Shown piece by piece: positions 14,985 through 23,700 of a stretch of 48,008 nt of DNA. Positions within the stretch are counted from its first letter, which is position 1. Each line of letters starts with the position of its first letter. The stretch lies in the IMG/VR virus record IMGVR_UViG_3300006224_000013, positions 1-48,008 of that record; one strand, written 5' to 3'. The notes beneath the pieces were generated by a model. That model searched no databases, was not told where the DNA came from, and saw nothing but the letters and a program-made list of their open reading frames with translations. The DNA comes from a virus. The position numbers and the translations under genes were made by a program.

Positions 14985-15830
14985 GTGGCCGACGCCCGTC
15001 TGTCGCAGCTCGGCCTTGAAGCTCTCACCCAGAATACCGCCTCGGCGCTCCGGTTGGCGCAGCTGGGGGCGGAAAGCCTCGTCCAAAACTCCGGGGCGGA
15101 CCTGCGCCTGGCGCAGCTGGGCCTGGAAGTGCTGGTTCCATTCAACGGATCCGTGGATATGGGCGGATCCGGGGGTTGGACGATCACGGGAGCGGGGACT
15201 GCAGCGGGGACGAGCGCAGGATCCGCGGTTGGCGAAGGCGGATGGTGGATTGAAGGTGCCGGATCGGACGCGTGGAGCGCGGTGGGCGGCGGTGGAGGGG
15301 TGGTTTGGGAGGGATTCGGGGGGATTAGCGCGGCGAAGCGGGTCTCGGGGACTGGAGGACTCTGGCTGAACAGCGGATCGGGGTTCAGCGCTGGTGCCAC
15401 ATCCCCTGGATCGGGCGGAATGACAGTCGGTGGCGAAGGCACCACGGATACCACGGGGGGAATGAGCGGACGAGGAGGATGGCGGGTCGGGGGGACAAGC
15501 GGAACAGGGGCGGGGGTGGCCCTGAGCGCCTCTGGTGGGGTGATTGTTGGGGGAATCGCGGCAAAAGGCCCCGGATACACGGGAGTTGGTGGGTGGATCG
15601 CGGGGGGTGTGGCGGTGGACGCGGCCATTCCCATCCGGGGCATCGTCTTTGGCGGATCGGCGCTGATCGGCACGATCATCCGCAACGTTGGGTGTATCCT
15701 ATTTGAGGATTGTCCCCACGATCCGCTGATTGTGGACTGTCCGAACACCAGTGCCGAGCGTCCGACGTCCGGCACGCTGTGCGTCCCGGGGGCCTACGTG
15801 CTGGACGTGACATTCGAGGGGAGCCAGTAA
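14985..15830 (+). CDS. RLxQLGxExL-repeat / glycine-rich virion protein
   Basis: 281 residues from a GTG at 14985 with a weak GAGGGA upstream. Residues 5-52 carry three tandem copies of a motif A/L-R-L-x-Q-L-G-x-E-x-L separated by about 16 residues. The middle (60-215) is glycine-rich with repeats of the type GGWxxxGxG, and the end has several cysteines (CILFEDCPHDPLIVDC). The same glycine modules occur near the end of the fibre at 20777. Function unknown; the repeat structure suggests a rod or collar built from stacked short units. Confidence 0.62.
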   Translation: MADARLSQLGLEALTQNTASALRLAQLGAESLVQNSGADLRLAQLGLEVLVPFNGSVDMGGSGGWTITGAGTAAGTSAGSAVGEGGWWIEGAGSDAWSAVGGGGGVVWEGFGGISAAKRVSGTGGLWLNSGSGFSAGATSPGSGGMTVGGEGTTDTTGGMSGRGGWRVGGTSGTGAGVALSASGGVIVGGIAAKGPGYTGVGGWIAGGVAVDAAIPIRGIVFGGSALIGTIIRNVGCILFEDCPHDPLIVDCPNTSAERPTSGTLCVPGAYVLDVTFEGSQ

Positions 15831-15833
15831 CCC

Positions 15834-16955
15834 ATGAGCTTGCTGTTTCTCGACGGATTTGACCACTACGACATCACCGGAGTGGACGCGACCACGAAGG
15901 TCGTGGATAAATGGCAGCAGGTGGGGGCGGGTGGGCATTACGCGGATACGGGCCGACGGGCAGGATCGCTGGCGTTTCGGAGCACCAACGGGGCGTTGGG
16001 GCGGTCGTCGCTGGTCGGGGCCTCCGGGGTGACCACGGGGATCATGGGCTTTGCCTACAACCGGAGCGTCGGGAATGCAAGTCGGGTGATCGCCGGATTC
16101 ACGGATCAGTACGGGATTTCGATTCTGTCCTTGTTGGTGGCCCCCTCTGGCGTGTTGTATGTCGTACGGCCGACGTATTCCGGGGTCTATGCACCGCTCC
16201 CCTCGGTGGGGGGCTACTGGACCCTCCTGGGGCAGCCGACGGAAAACGCGATCCTCGGAGCCCAGTGGTACTTCATCGAGTGGAAGGCCTCGTTTGCCAA
16301 GGCGGCGACCGCCGAGGTGACCATCCGAGTGAACGAGGAGGTGTGGGCGGTGATTTCCGGGGTGCAGACACTGTCGACCAGCTGCCCCTTCGATAACTGG
16401 AATGGCGGGGTCGGCATTCAAGGGGCGAACTCCTCGACGGAGCAGGGGCTGTACGACGATTTGTACGTGGTGGACACCACGGGGGGTGCGCCGTTCAACG
16501 ATTTCCTCGGGGACGTCCGGATCGACCCGCATTACCCGACGCAGGACGGGGTGTACACGCAGTGGGCGACGTCAACAGGCAGCGATCACTATGCGCTGGT
16601 GGATGACGATCCGGCCGACAGCGTGGACCCCCAGCCGGATGACGACGTGACCTACAATGCGACGTCGACGGTGGGCGCCATCGACACCTTCGTGTGTGAG
16701 GATTTCAAGGCATCGGGGTTCTCCTTGTTGGCCCTGCAATACGTGGTGAGTCATAAGAAGCTCGATGCGGGATCGGCGGCACTGGCGCCGGTGATTCGCA
16801 TCGCCTCCACCGACACCTTTGGCACGGATTACTATCCGTCAGAGGGCAACTACTACTACGACCTGGCGATCTACACCACCAACCCGGTGTCAGGACTGGC
16901 ATGGAACGAGTCGGATTTCAACGCCATGGAGATCGGCTATAAGAAAACCATCTGA
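15834..16955 (+). CDS. Lectin-like virion protein, copy B
   Basis: 373 residues beginning LLFLDGFDHYDITG. The jelly-roll domain covers roughly residues 1-215, with the hallmark segment QWYFIEWKASFAKAATAEVT and the closing LYDDLYVVD. Domain two starts FLGDVRIDPHYPTQDGVY and ends NAMEIGYKKTI. It matches the gene at 13940 segment by segment, but has an extra loop (QPDDD) and different surface residues, as expected of a diverged duplicate. Its stop overlaps the next ATG (TGATG). Confidence 0.72.
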   Translation: MSLLFLDGFDHYDITGVDATTKVVDKWQQVGAGGHYADTGRRAGSLAFRSTNGALGRSSLVGASGVTTGIMGFAYNRSVGNASRVIAGFTDQYGISILSLLVAPSGVLYVVRPTYSGVYAPLPSVGGYWTLLGQPTENAILGAQWYFIEWKASFAKAATAEVTIRVNEEVWAVISGVQTLSTSCPFDNWNGGVGIQGANSSTEQGLYDDLYVVDTTGGAPFNDFLGDVRIDPHYPTQDGVYTQWATSTGSDHYALVDDDPADSVDPQPDDDVTYNATSTVGAIDTFVCEDFKASGFSLLALQYVVSHKKLDAGSAALAPVIRIASTDTFGTDYYPSEGNYYYDLAIYTTNPVSGLAWNESDFNAMEIGYKKTI

Positions 16956-17353
16956 TGCCCACGACGATCCGGACATCGCAGCTGGTGGGCGAGACGGCGG
17001 GCACCCTGGGGACGTCCCGCAGTGGGGTGTCGCAGCTCGTCGTCGAGGCCGCGTCGCAGACCGACGCCGATGGCCGCGTGTCGTCGCTGATGATCGAAAC
17101 GGTCGCGCACACGGCCTCCGACAGCCGGGTGAGCCAGGTCCTGGTGGAGGTGCTGTACAAAGTCACACCGCCCACCCCGCCCGAGTTGTTCGGCACCGGG
17201 GGGATCGTGTTCGCGGGTCCGGGGATCGCCACGGAAACGAGCATCCCCACGGATTGCATTGTCGTCGCGGTGGACGTCGCTGTGGGGGCCCCCTGTCCCC
17301 CCTCGGACTGCGTGACGATCTGCTTGTCAGTGGAACAGGAGTTTTTCGGGTGA
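16955..17353 (+). CDS. SQLxxE-repeat virion protein, shorter paralogue
   Basis: 132 residues. Four tandem copies of a motif related to R-x-S-Q-L-x-x-E occupy residues 5-67 (IRTSQLVGETA, SGVSQLVVEAA, GRVSSLMIETV, SRVSQVLVEVL), spaced about 18 residues, followed by a short proline-rich turn and a tail with four cysteines. It is the counterpart of the first 50 residues of the gene at 14985 and lies in the same place relative to the lectin copy. Confidence 0.6.
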   Translation: MPTTIRTSQLVGETAGTLGTSRSGVSQLVVEAASQTDADGRVSSLMIETVAHTASDSRVSQVLVEVLYKVTPPTPPELFGTGGIVFAGPGIATETSIPTDCIVVAVDVAVGAPCPPSDCVTICLSVEQEFFG

Positions 17354-17359
17354 CTCTCG

Positions 17360-17365
17360 TATAAT
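17360..17365 (+). promoter_or_regulatory. Isolated TATAAT -10 hexamer
   Basis: A perfect TATAAT lies in the 35-base gap before the gene at 17389, 11 bases ahead of its AAGGAG ribosome site. No acceptable -35 box occurs at 16-18 bases and there is no TGn extension, so activity is doubtful. An internal late promoter is possible. Confidence 0.3.
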
Positions 17366-17388
17366 TCGGGTGGACAAGGAGACGACCG

Positions 17389-17793
17389 ATGGCGAATGCG
17401 CTCTATCCCAAGTTCAAGCAGGCGCTCTTGAACAAGGAACACAACCTCGACACCGATTCCATCATCGTGAATCTGGTGGATCTCGCGGATTACAGCTATT
17501 CCGCGACGCACACGGCGGCGGCAGACGTGGCGGCAGCCGCCCGCGTCTCCACGTCCAGCGCCCTGGGATCGACCACGATCACGGATGGGGCGTTCGATTC
17601 CACGGATTTCAGCTTCACGGCGGTCAGCGGAGACCAGTCGGAAGCGCTGATCCTGTGGAACGACACGACCACCACCCCGACCGTGGATGCGCTGGTGGCA
17701 TTCTACGATACGGGCATGACCGGGATGCCCGTCACGCCGAACGGCGGCGACATCAACGTCACGGTGCACACGTCGGGCTGGTTCGCGCTGTGA
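17389..17793 (+). CDS. Virion structural protein, 'MANALYxKFKQAxL' type
   Basis: 134 residues with a good AAGGAG ribosome site seven bases upstream. The start ALYPKFKQALLNKEHNLDTD and the end GMPVTPNGGDINVTVHTSGW match a type of small beta-rich structural protein that recurs in phage tail or collar regions. The stop overlaps the GTG start of the next gene. Specific role unknown. Confidence 0.6.
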   Translation: MANALYPKFKQALLNKEHNLDTDSIIVNLVDLADYSYSATHTAAADVAAAARVSTSSALGSTTITDGAFDSTDFSFTAVSGDQSEALILWNDTTTTPTVDALVAFYDTGMTGMPVTPNGGDINVTVHTSGWFAL

Positions 17794-18245
17794 AGCCCTG
17801 GGGGGCCTGCGACCCCAATTCCGCCCATCAGCTGTGGACGGAGTGGGCGTGGGTGATTCAGGTCGTGGGGGGTGGGGCGGGTTGGACCGCCCCCGTGTTT
17901 CCGGCCGTGAAAGCCGGGCTGACGGCGTTTTTTGTCGAGATGGCCCACGGCCACGCGGCTGAGCTGAAAATCGAAGAGGAACGACGGGCGAAAGACCCGA
18001 CCTGGCTCCGCTATCTCGTCGCTTGGCGGGTGGAGGACGATCGGGGGCTGGAGCCGGCGTACCGCGGGTATGTCCATGGGGCGTTGGATCAGCTGGTCAG
18101 CCGGGCCCTCCGGCAGCCGGTGGTGATTTCGGCCCCCCAGGTGAAAGTGATTGCCGGGAATAGCGGGGAGGGGAAGCCGCCGGCGCAGCTGATCGTGCTG
18201 CCCGCGCCAGCTCCGCCCACGGCCACGATGTGGGGAGGCGCCTGA
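17790..18245 (+). CDS. Hypothetical protein (GTG start)
   Basis: 151 residues from a GTG that overlaps the preceding stop (GTGA). The N-terminal part is tryptophan-rich (KPWGACDPNSAHQLWTEWAW) and could be partly hydrophobic; the middle is helical and charged (HAAELKIEEERRAKDPTW); the C-terminal third is a proline/alanine-rich tail. The stop overlaps the following ATG (TGATG). No family recognised. Confidence 0.55.
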   Translation: MKPWGACDPNSAHQLWTEWAWVIQVVGGGAGWTAPVFPAVKAGLTAFFVEMAHGHAAELKIEEERRAKDPTWLRYLVAWRVEDDRGLEPAYRGYVHGALDQLVSRALRQPVVISAPQVKVIAGNSGEGKPPAQLIVLPAPAPPTATMWGGA

Positions 18246-18745
18246 TGCAGTTGACGGTCGCACAGCTCGCAGTGTTGCAGGCGGATCTGGCGGTGCGGCA
18301 TCCGAACGCGCCGCAGACCCCGGATGGGGCGTTCGCCGTCGCCGAGGCGTATAACCAGGAGGCGGTGCCGCCGTGGATCGTCTGGCGGACCGCGGTGCCC
18401 GAAGCGGATTGCACGGATCTCACCAGCGCCGAGGGCACCACGTGGAATTGGAGCGCCTTCATTGCCCGCTCGCAGGGGGAACGCGATGGCTGGGCCCGGT
18501 TGTTCTCCCGGGGTGAGATCGACGCGGCGAAGCCGAACGTGCGCCAGGCCATCGCAGATATCTTTTCGGGGGCGCAGAACAACGCGCCGGCGCAACGGAC
18601 GCACATCGCAGCCATTGGGAAGCGTCGGGCGACTGTGGCAGAGCAGCTGTTCTCCACGGGTGAAGGGTCGACGGCGGTGCCGGCCACACTCGGTGCCGAG
18701 GGGGACCTGGCCTACGCCGATGTCCTGCGGGCCTGGGGGCGGTGA
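18245..18745 (+). CDS. Conserved phage protein of the 'LxxLxADxxxxP..DGA..IAxAYN' type
   Basis: 166 residues. The segments LAVLQADLAVRHPN, DGAFAVAEAYNQEAVPPWIV, the WNWSAFIARSQGERDGW core, KPNVRQAIADIFSG, and the finish GSTAVPATLGAEGDLAY correspond block by block to a small protein I recognise from structural regions of many proteobacterial tailed phages. Those homologues have no established function. The protein is largely helical, unlike its beta-rich neighbours. It starts on an overlapping ATG (TGATG). Confidence 0.7.
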   Translation: MQLTVAQLAVLQADLAVRHPNAPQTPDGAFAVAEAYNQEAVPPWIVWRTAVPEADCTDLTSAEGTTWNWSAFIARSQGERDGWARLFSRGEIDAAKPNVRQAIADIFSGAQNNAPAQRTHIAAIGKRRATVAEQLFSTGEGSTAVPATLGAEGDLAYADVLRAWGR

Positions 18746-18748
18746 TCC

Positions 18749-19252
18749 ATGGCTGACGTGAAACTCGCGTATGCGGCGTCGAGCAATCTCACGGTGACGA
18801 ACCTCCATGGGCTGGCGGCTTCCACCACCCACGTCACGGGCTGGGAATCGGACGCGATCGACAACACCACGAACAAGTATCTGGACTATCTCATCAGTGG
18901 GAAGTTCACCGTGGAATCCACGGGGTTGTCCGCGGGGGATATCCGGGTGCGGATCGTAGCGATGCTCGATGATTCCACGTGGCCCGGAGGATTTGATGGG
19001 ACGGAGAGCGCGGAGACCACGCCGCTCGACGATGAAGGTGGCACGAACAGTGGCACGCGGCTCGGCGCCCTGATCCCCACCGACACCACCGCGAGCCAGG
19101 TGTACTACATGGCGCCGTTCAGCGTGGCAGCGTTGTTCGGCGGGGTCTGCCCCGCGAAGTTCGTCGTCTTCATCACGCAGAGCACGGGCACGACGCTGGA
19201 AACGACCGACAACCAGGTGACGATCAAGGGGATCTACCAGACGGTGGCGTAA
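18749..19252 (+). CDS. Beta-rich virion protein
   Basis: 167 residues. The opening MADVKLAYAASSNLTVTNLHGLA and the closing NQVTIKGIYQTVA frame a strand-rich sequence with an acidic DDEGGTNSGT loop near the middle. This start/finish pattern is shared with small structural proteins in fibre or decoration regions of other phages. The stop overlaps the next ATG (TAATG), so expression is coupled. Confidence 0.58.
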   Translation: MADVKLAYAASSNLTVTNLHGLAASTTHVTGWESDAIDNTTNKYLDYLISGKFTVESTGLSAGDIRVRIVAMLDDSTWPGGFDGTESAETTPLDDEGGTNSGTRLGALIPTDTTASQVYYMAPFSVAALFGGVCPAKFVVFITQSTGTTLETTDNQVTIKGIYQTVA

Positions 19253-20163
19253 TGCTGACCTGTTACACCCCCTCCCCGGTGAGCGGACCCCCGTTCCCGT
19301 GGCCACGGGGGGTGAACCACAACTCGGAGCAGGCGAATGGCCTGATCGGGTGGTGGCCGGATGGGAAGCATTCATTTTTCCCCGCTGTTCCGGATTTTGC
19401 CGTGACGGTAGACAACGGCGGCGGATCGGCGTTTATCCCCACCACGGCCATCGGAAAACTCGGGACGATTGGATCGGGGTATGACAACGACGCGGGGATG
19501 CAGTTGACTGGGCATCGCGTGACCGAGGCGTTGGTGCAGGCCCAGCACCCGCAGGATTTCACGATCAGCGGGTCGAAGCAGCTGCTGTTGTCGTACTGGC
19601 TGTACATCACCACGCAGACGTCACAGGCGTCAACAACCCCGTGGTCGTCGCCGGGCCCGCGCACCGCGTCGGTGAATCCTGGGCGCCTGACTCTGCACTA
19701 TAGCTCTGGGACCATCGCGCGGTTTTTCTCGGCGTCCGGGTATACCGGGTTGACCGGGATTCGCGGGGGCCGCTGGATTCATGTGCTCCACGGGGCCCGG
19801 GCGAATGCCAGCAACGCGACCCTGGGCGTTGGGGTGTGCAACGGACAGGAACTCCAGCCAGGGTCGAACTCGGCCTCGGCCTGGACCGTGAACGGATCGA
19901 CCACGATCGGCGGGAGCGACTACGCGTCCACGGTGCACTCCACGATCGACACGGTGGTCGCCGACGTCCGGTTGTACTACTTCACGTCGGACGCGATCCA
20001 GAACTATGGGCTGCCCTGCGCCCTGGAACGGGCGATGTTCCTCCCGGCGACCCGCTGGGATCTGTGGCAGGGGGCGAAGTGGTGGGTGATGCCCCAGGCC
20101 GTGGCCGGCGGATCCATCGTGCCTCGTAAGCAGCATGCCTACGCCTTGAGAAGGAGCCAGTAA
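19252..20163 (+). CDS. LamG-like jelly-roll virion protein
   Basis: 303 residues. The segment QANGLIGWWPDGKHSFFPA starts the domain, as in LamG-type sequences ('GLxGxWxxDG'), and IDTVVADVRLYYFTSDAIQ closes it ('DxRLYxxALS' pattern). Between them lie strands such as LLLSYWLYITT and WIHVLHGAR. The final 60 residues form a basic tail (VPRKQHAYALRRSQ). Such domains commonly bind carbohydrate or mediate adhesion. It differs in sequence from the two DGFDHY lectins, so it is a separate lineage in the same cassette. Confidence 0.62.
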   Translation: MLTCYTPSPVSGPPFPWPRGVNHNSEQANGLIGWWPDGKHSFFPAVPDFAVTVDNGGGSAFIPTTAIGKLGTIGSGYDNDAGMQLTGHRVTEALVQAQHPQDFTISGSKQLLLSYWLYITTQTSQASTTPWSSPGPRTASVNPGRLTLHYSSGTIARFFSASGYTGLTGIRGGRWIHVLHGARANASNATLGVGVCNGQELQPGSNSASAWTVNGSTTIGGSDYASTVHSTIDTVVADVRLYYFTSDAIQNYGLPCALERAMFLPATRWDLWQGAKWWVMPQAVAGGSIVPRKQHAYALRRSQ

Positions 20164-20166
20164 CCC

Positions 20167-20766
20167 ATGGCGACGCTGTTGAAGAAATCCACGAACGTCA
20201 CGGTGCGCCTGGGCCCCTTTCTCGATGCCACGGATGGCGTGACGCCGGAAACCGGGCTGACCCCGACCGTCCAGGTCTCGAAGAACCATGCGGCGTTTGC
20301 GGCGCGCAGCTCCGGGACGAGCGCGGCCCACGACGCTAACGGCTGGTACGCCGTCCCCCTGAACACCACCGACACCAGCGATGCCGGGCCGTTGGTCCTG
20401 GAATCCACGCAGTCCACCGTGCACCTGCCCGTGTGGCGGGAGTTCATCGTGGTGACGGCCAACGTCTACGACTCGCTGGTCAGCGGCACGGATTACCTCG
20501 ATGTGGCGACGGCGGAGGTGACGACCGCGGTGACCTCCACGGTCGCGGACGTGATCTTCACGCGGCCGACGAGCGCGTGGGAAACCGACGCCCCCGCGAA
20601 GTCCCTCGGCGGGGCGGTCATGCAGGGTGTCCACAAGACGGATATCAATGATTCCACCGGGAATCTGGATGTGTACAAGAGCGACGGCACGACCCTGAAA
20701 TACTCCAGGACGGTGACCACAGCCACTGGACGGGATCCGATTGATTCGATGAGCGGCGCCTCGTAG
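20167..20766 (+). CDS. Virion protein of the common 'LGPFxDxTDGxTxET' family
   Basis: 199 residues. KKSTNVTVRLGPFLDATDGVTPETGLTP, the strand block with VQVSKNHAAFAARSSG, and HLPVWREFIVVTANVYDSLV match a widespread phage structural family with the same order of blocks. Homologues usually lie just before or within fibre genes. The C-terminal 40 residues (DVYKSDGTTLKYSRTV) form a typical strand pair. An accessory fibre or collar role is likely. Confidence 0.65.
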   Translation: MATLLKKSTNVTVRLGPFLDATDGVTPETGLTPTVQVSKNHAAFAARSSGTSAAHDANGWYAVPLNTTDTSDAGPLVLESTQSTVHLPVWREFIVVTANVYDSLVSGTDYLDVATAEVTTAVTSTVADVIFTRPTSAWETDAPAKSLGGAVMQGVHKTDINDSTGNLDVYKSDGTTLKYSRTVTTATGRDPIDSMSGAS

Positions 20767-20776
20767 GAGGACTCCA

Positions 20777-23700
20777 GTGGCCGTTGGCTTCGGGTCATCG
20801 TCGAAAGCCGTTCGGACGGCAACGACCGATCCGTATACCTGGTCGCATACGGCCTCAGGGACGACGCGCGCCGTCGTGTTGGCGTGCATCAACTACACGA
20901 GCAACACCAACCAAGTCAGCACGGTCAAGTACGGGACGGCCGACGGGACTGGTGGCGTCAGCCTCACGCAAATCGTTACGGCGTCGGACTCCACGGGCGA
21001 GGCCACGCATGTGTCGCTGTGGTTCTACGGCGCGTCGGACGTGCCGACGGGGAACCAGAGCTGGTGGGTCGATCTGGCATCGGCGACCGCCGACGACATC
21101 GTGTTCATCGGCATGACATTCACGGGGAATGGCCCGTGCATGGTGGTGCACAGCGATAGTGTGTCGAATGACCAGACGAGCTCGGCCCAATGCGCGCTGC
21201 GGTATGGCGGCAAGTCCGCGATGGCCGTGTGTGCGTTTGCCGGGGGCCTGGCCGCGGTCGGGGACTACACGCTGACGGCGAACTGTTCGACGGTCGACAG
21301 CAACGACTCGGGGCAGGAGATCCAGCGAGTCGACCGGCAGACCACGGCTGGGACCAGCGATTTCACGATCGGCTACACGTTCACGGGGACGGATGACGTC
21401 GCGCTCGCCGCCCTGGCCCTCAGTGATGATCTCAGTCAAGCCGTGGCTGGGGCGACGATCACCACGGGCGCGCGGTATGAGCCGACGCTACGCTATGCCG
21501 CCACGGGCGCGACGATCAGCGCCGGATCGACGCTGACGGCCCCCACAATCGAGGCCTCCATCCCGGATCAGGAGGTAGGCGGGAGCGTCCTCACCTCCAC
21601 GGCCGCGCTGTTTGCGGCGGCGATCACCGTGGGCGCGGTCACGGTCGGTGGGGCGACGATTCCAAGCGGATCGACGCTCTATCCGGCGTCCGTTCCCCAG
21701 CGGATCACGGCGGGAACGATCACCGCGTCCACTGGGCACACGCTGTTCACGGATGGGTTCGAATCCGGGAGCGGATCCGCCTGGGACACGGGGCTGGATC
21801 AGGCCAGCGGAACGAAGTCCTACAGCAACTCCGAGGCCTACGCCGGCACCTATCGGCTCGTCTCGACCACGACAGGCAGCGCGACGGCCTACGCCGCCCT
21901 CTGGAACAATAACAACGCCAGCGCCACCGGGTATTGGGAGGGCGAGTGCTGGGTGAAGTTCACGACGGTCCCCGGGAGCGTTACGGGGAACTCCCCGTTC
22001 ATCACGGGGCGGATCGAGTCGCTGTCGACCACGCACTTTGCCGTGCGGCTGGGCACGACGGGCAAGGTCCAGTGGACGATCCGGCTGCGGGACGGCACGG
22101 GGGGATATGTCCTCCAGAGCGATCTCGGGGATCCGCCGACGGACTGGACCCGCGTGCGAGTCATTCGCGACACCACGGGGGCGAATCCCCAGTGGACGCT
22201 GCACTACGGCGCCAATAGCTACAGCTACACGGATACGACGTCCGGAACCATCCAAAGCATTGATGGTCTCGGGGTCGGGTGGTACAACGCGAACGTCGGG
22301 ACCACCGCGGTCTGCACGTTTGACCAGTGTGCGGAGTACGACGTCGCGGCGGTCACCGCGATCTACGCGCCGACGCTGCGGTACCGCGCGGAAGGCGCGA
22401 CGATCGGCAGTGGGAGCGCCCTCACGGCGCCCACGCTCAGCGCCAACGTGGCCGGCGCCACGATCAGCAGTGGGGCGGTGCTCACGGCCCCCACCCTCAC
22501 GGCGCAGGTGGTGGGGGCGACGATCGCGTCAGGGGCGACGCTCAGCGGCCCGACCGTGGCCCTCGTGACGAACAAGGCCCGGCTGATTCCCATCCCACTC
22601 AGCGGCTGGGCATTCCTGGGGATTGGGTATGGCCTGAGCACGGGAGCGGCGCAGAACGTCACGGGCGCCACGATCGCCGCTGGGGCCACGCTGACGGCGC
22701 CAACCCTACGCGCGGTGGTGCAGGGGGCCACGATCGCCTCGGCGTCCACGCTCACCGCGCCCACGCTGCGCGCGGGGGTCCAAGGGGCGACGATCAACAG
22801 TGGATCGGCGCTGACGGCCCCGACCCTTCGGGGGGTGGTGTCCGTGTCCGGGGCGAGCCTCCCCAGCGGATCGGCCCTCACCGCCCCTGCGCTGCGCTAT
22901 CGGGTCCAAGGCGCCACGATCAGCAGCGGGGCCACACTCACGGCCCCGACGCTACGCGCCCAGATCCTCACGGCGCTGATTCCCAGCGGATCCGCGCTCA
23001 CGGCGCCCAGCATCACCACCCGGGTGGTGGTAAGCGGCGCCACGATCGGGTCAACTGCGCAGATCACCGCGCCGTCGCTGCAGCATCGGATCGCCGGGAC
23101 GGTGATCCCGAGCGGATCCGCGCTGACAGCCCCGACCCTCCGCTATCGGGTCCAGCTCCCGACGATTCCGAGCGGATCCGCCCTCTACGGGCCGAGTATC
23201 ACCACGCAGGGCACGATCGGGGCGTCGACGATCGCCTCGGGATCGGCGCTCTTCGCGCCTACGCTGCGCTATCAGCTGCAGGGCGCCACGATCAGCAGTG
23301 GATCGGTGCTCACCGCACCGAGCCTCCGCGCCCAGGTGACCGGGGCCACGATCAGCAGTGGATCCGCCCTCTACGCCCCGACGCTGCGCGGACGAGTCCA
23401 GGGCGCGTTCCTCCCCAGCGGATCCGCCCTCTATGCGCCTTCCCTCACGGCCCGGGTGCAGGGCGCGACGATCGCGGCAGGCTCTGCCCTCTACCCCCCG
23501 ACGGTGGCGGTGGGGGCCTCGGCGGTGGGTGGGACCCACCGCGCGTCCACGGCCGTGCTCTACCCGCCCACGCTCACGGGCGAGGGCGCGGTCAGCGGGG
23601 CGTTCATCGCGTCCGGAGCCGTGCTCACGGCACCCACGGTCACCCCGGGGGCAGTGGCCGTGGGGCTGCCGTTCCTGGCCAGTGGCGTGACGCTCACGGC

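Noticed and set aside
18089-19375. 428-codon minus-strand frame
   Set aside because: Arginine/histidine-rich shadow of three real plus-strand genes that overlap end to end.
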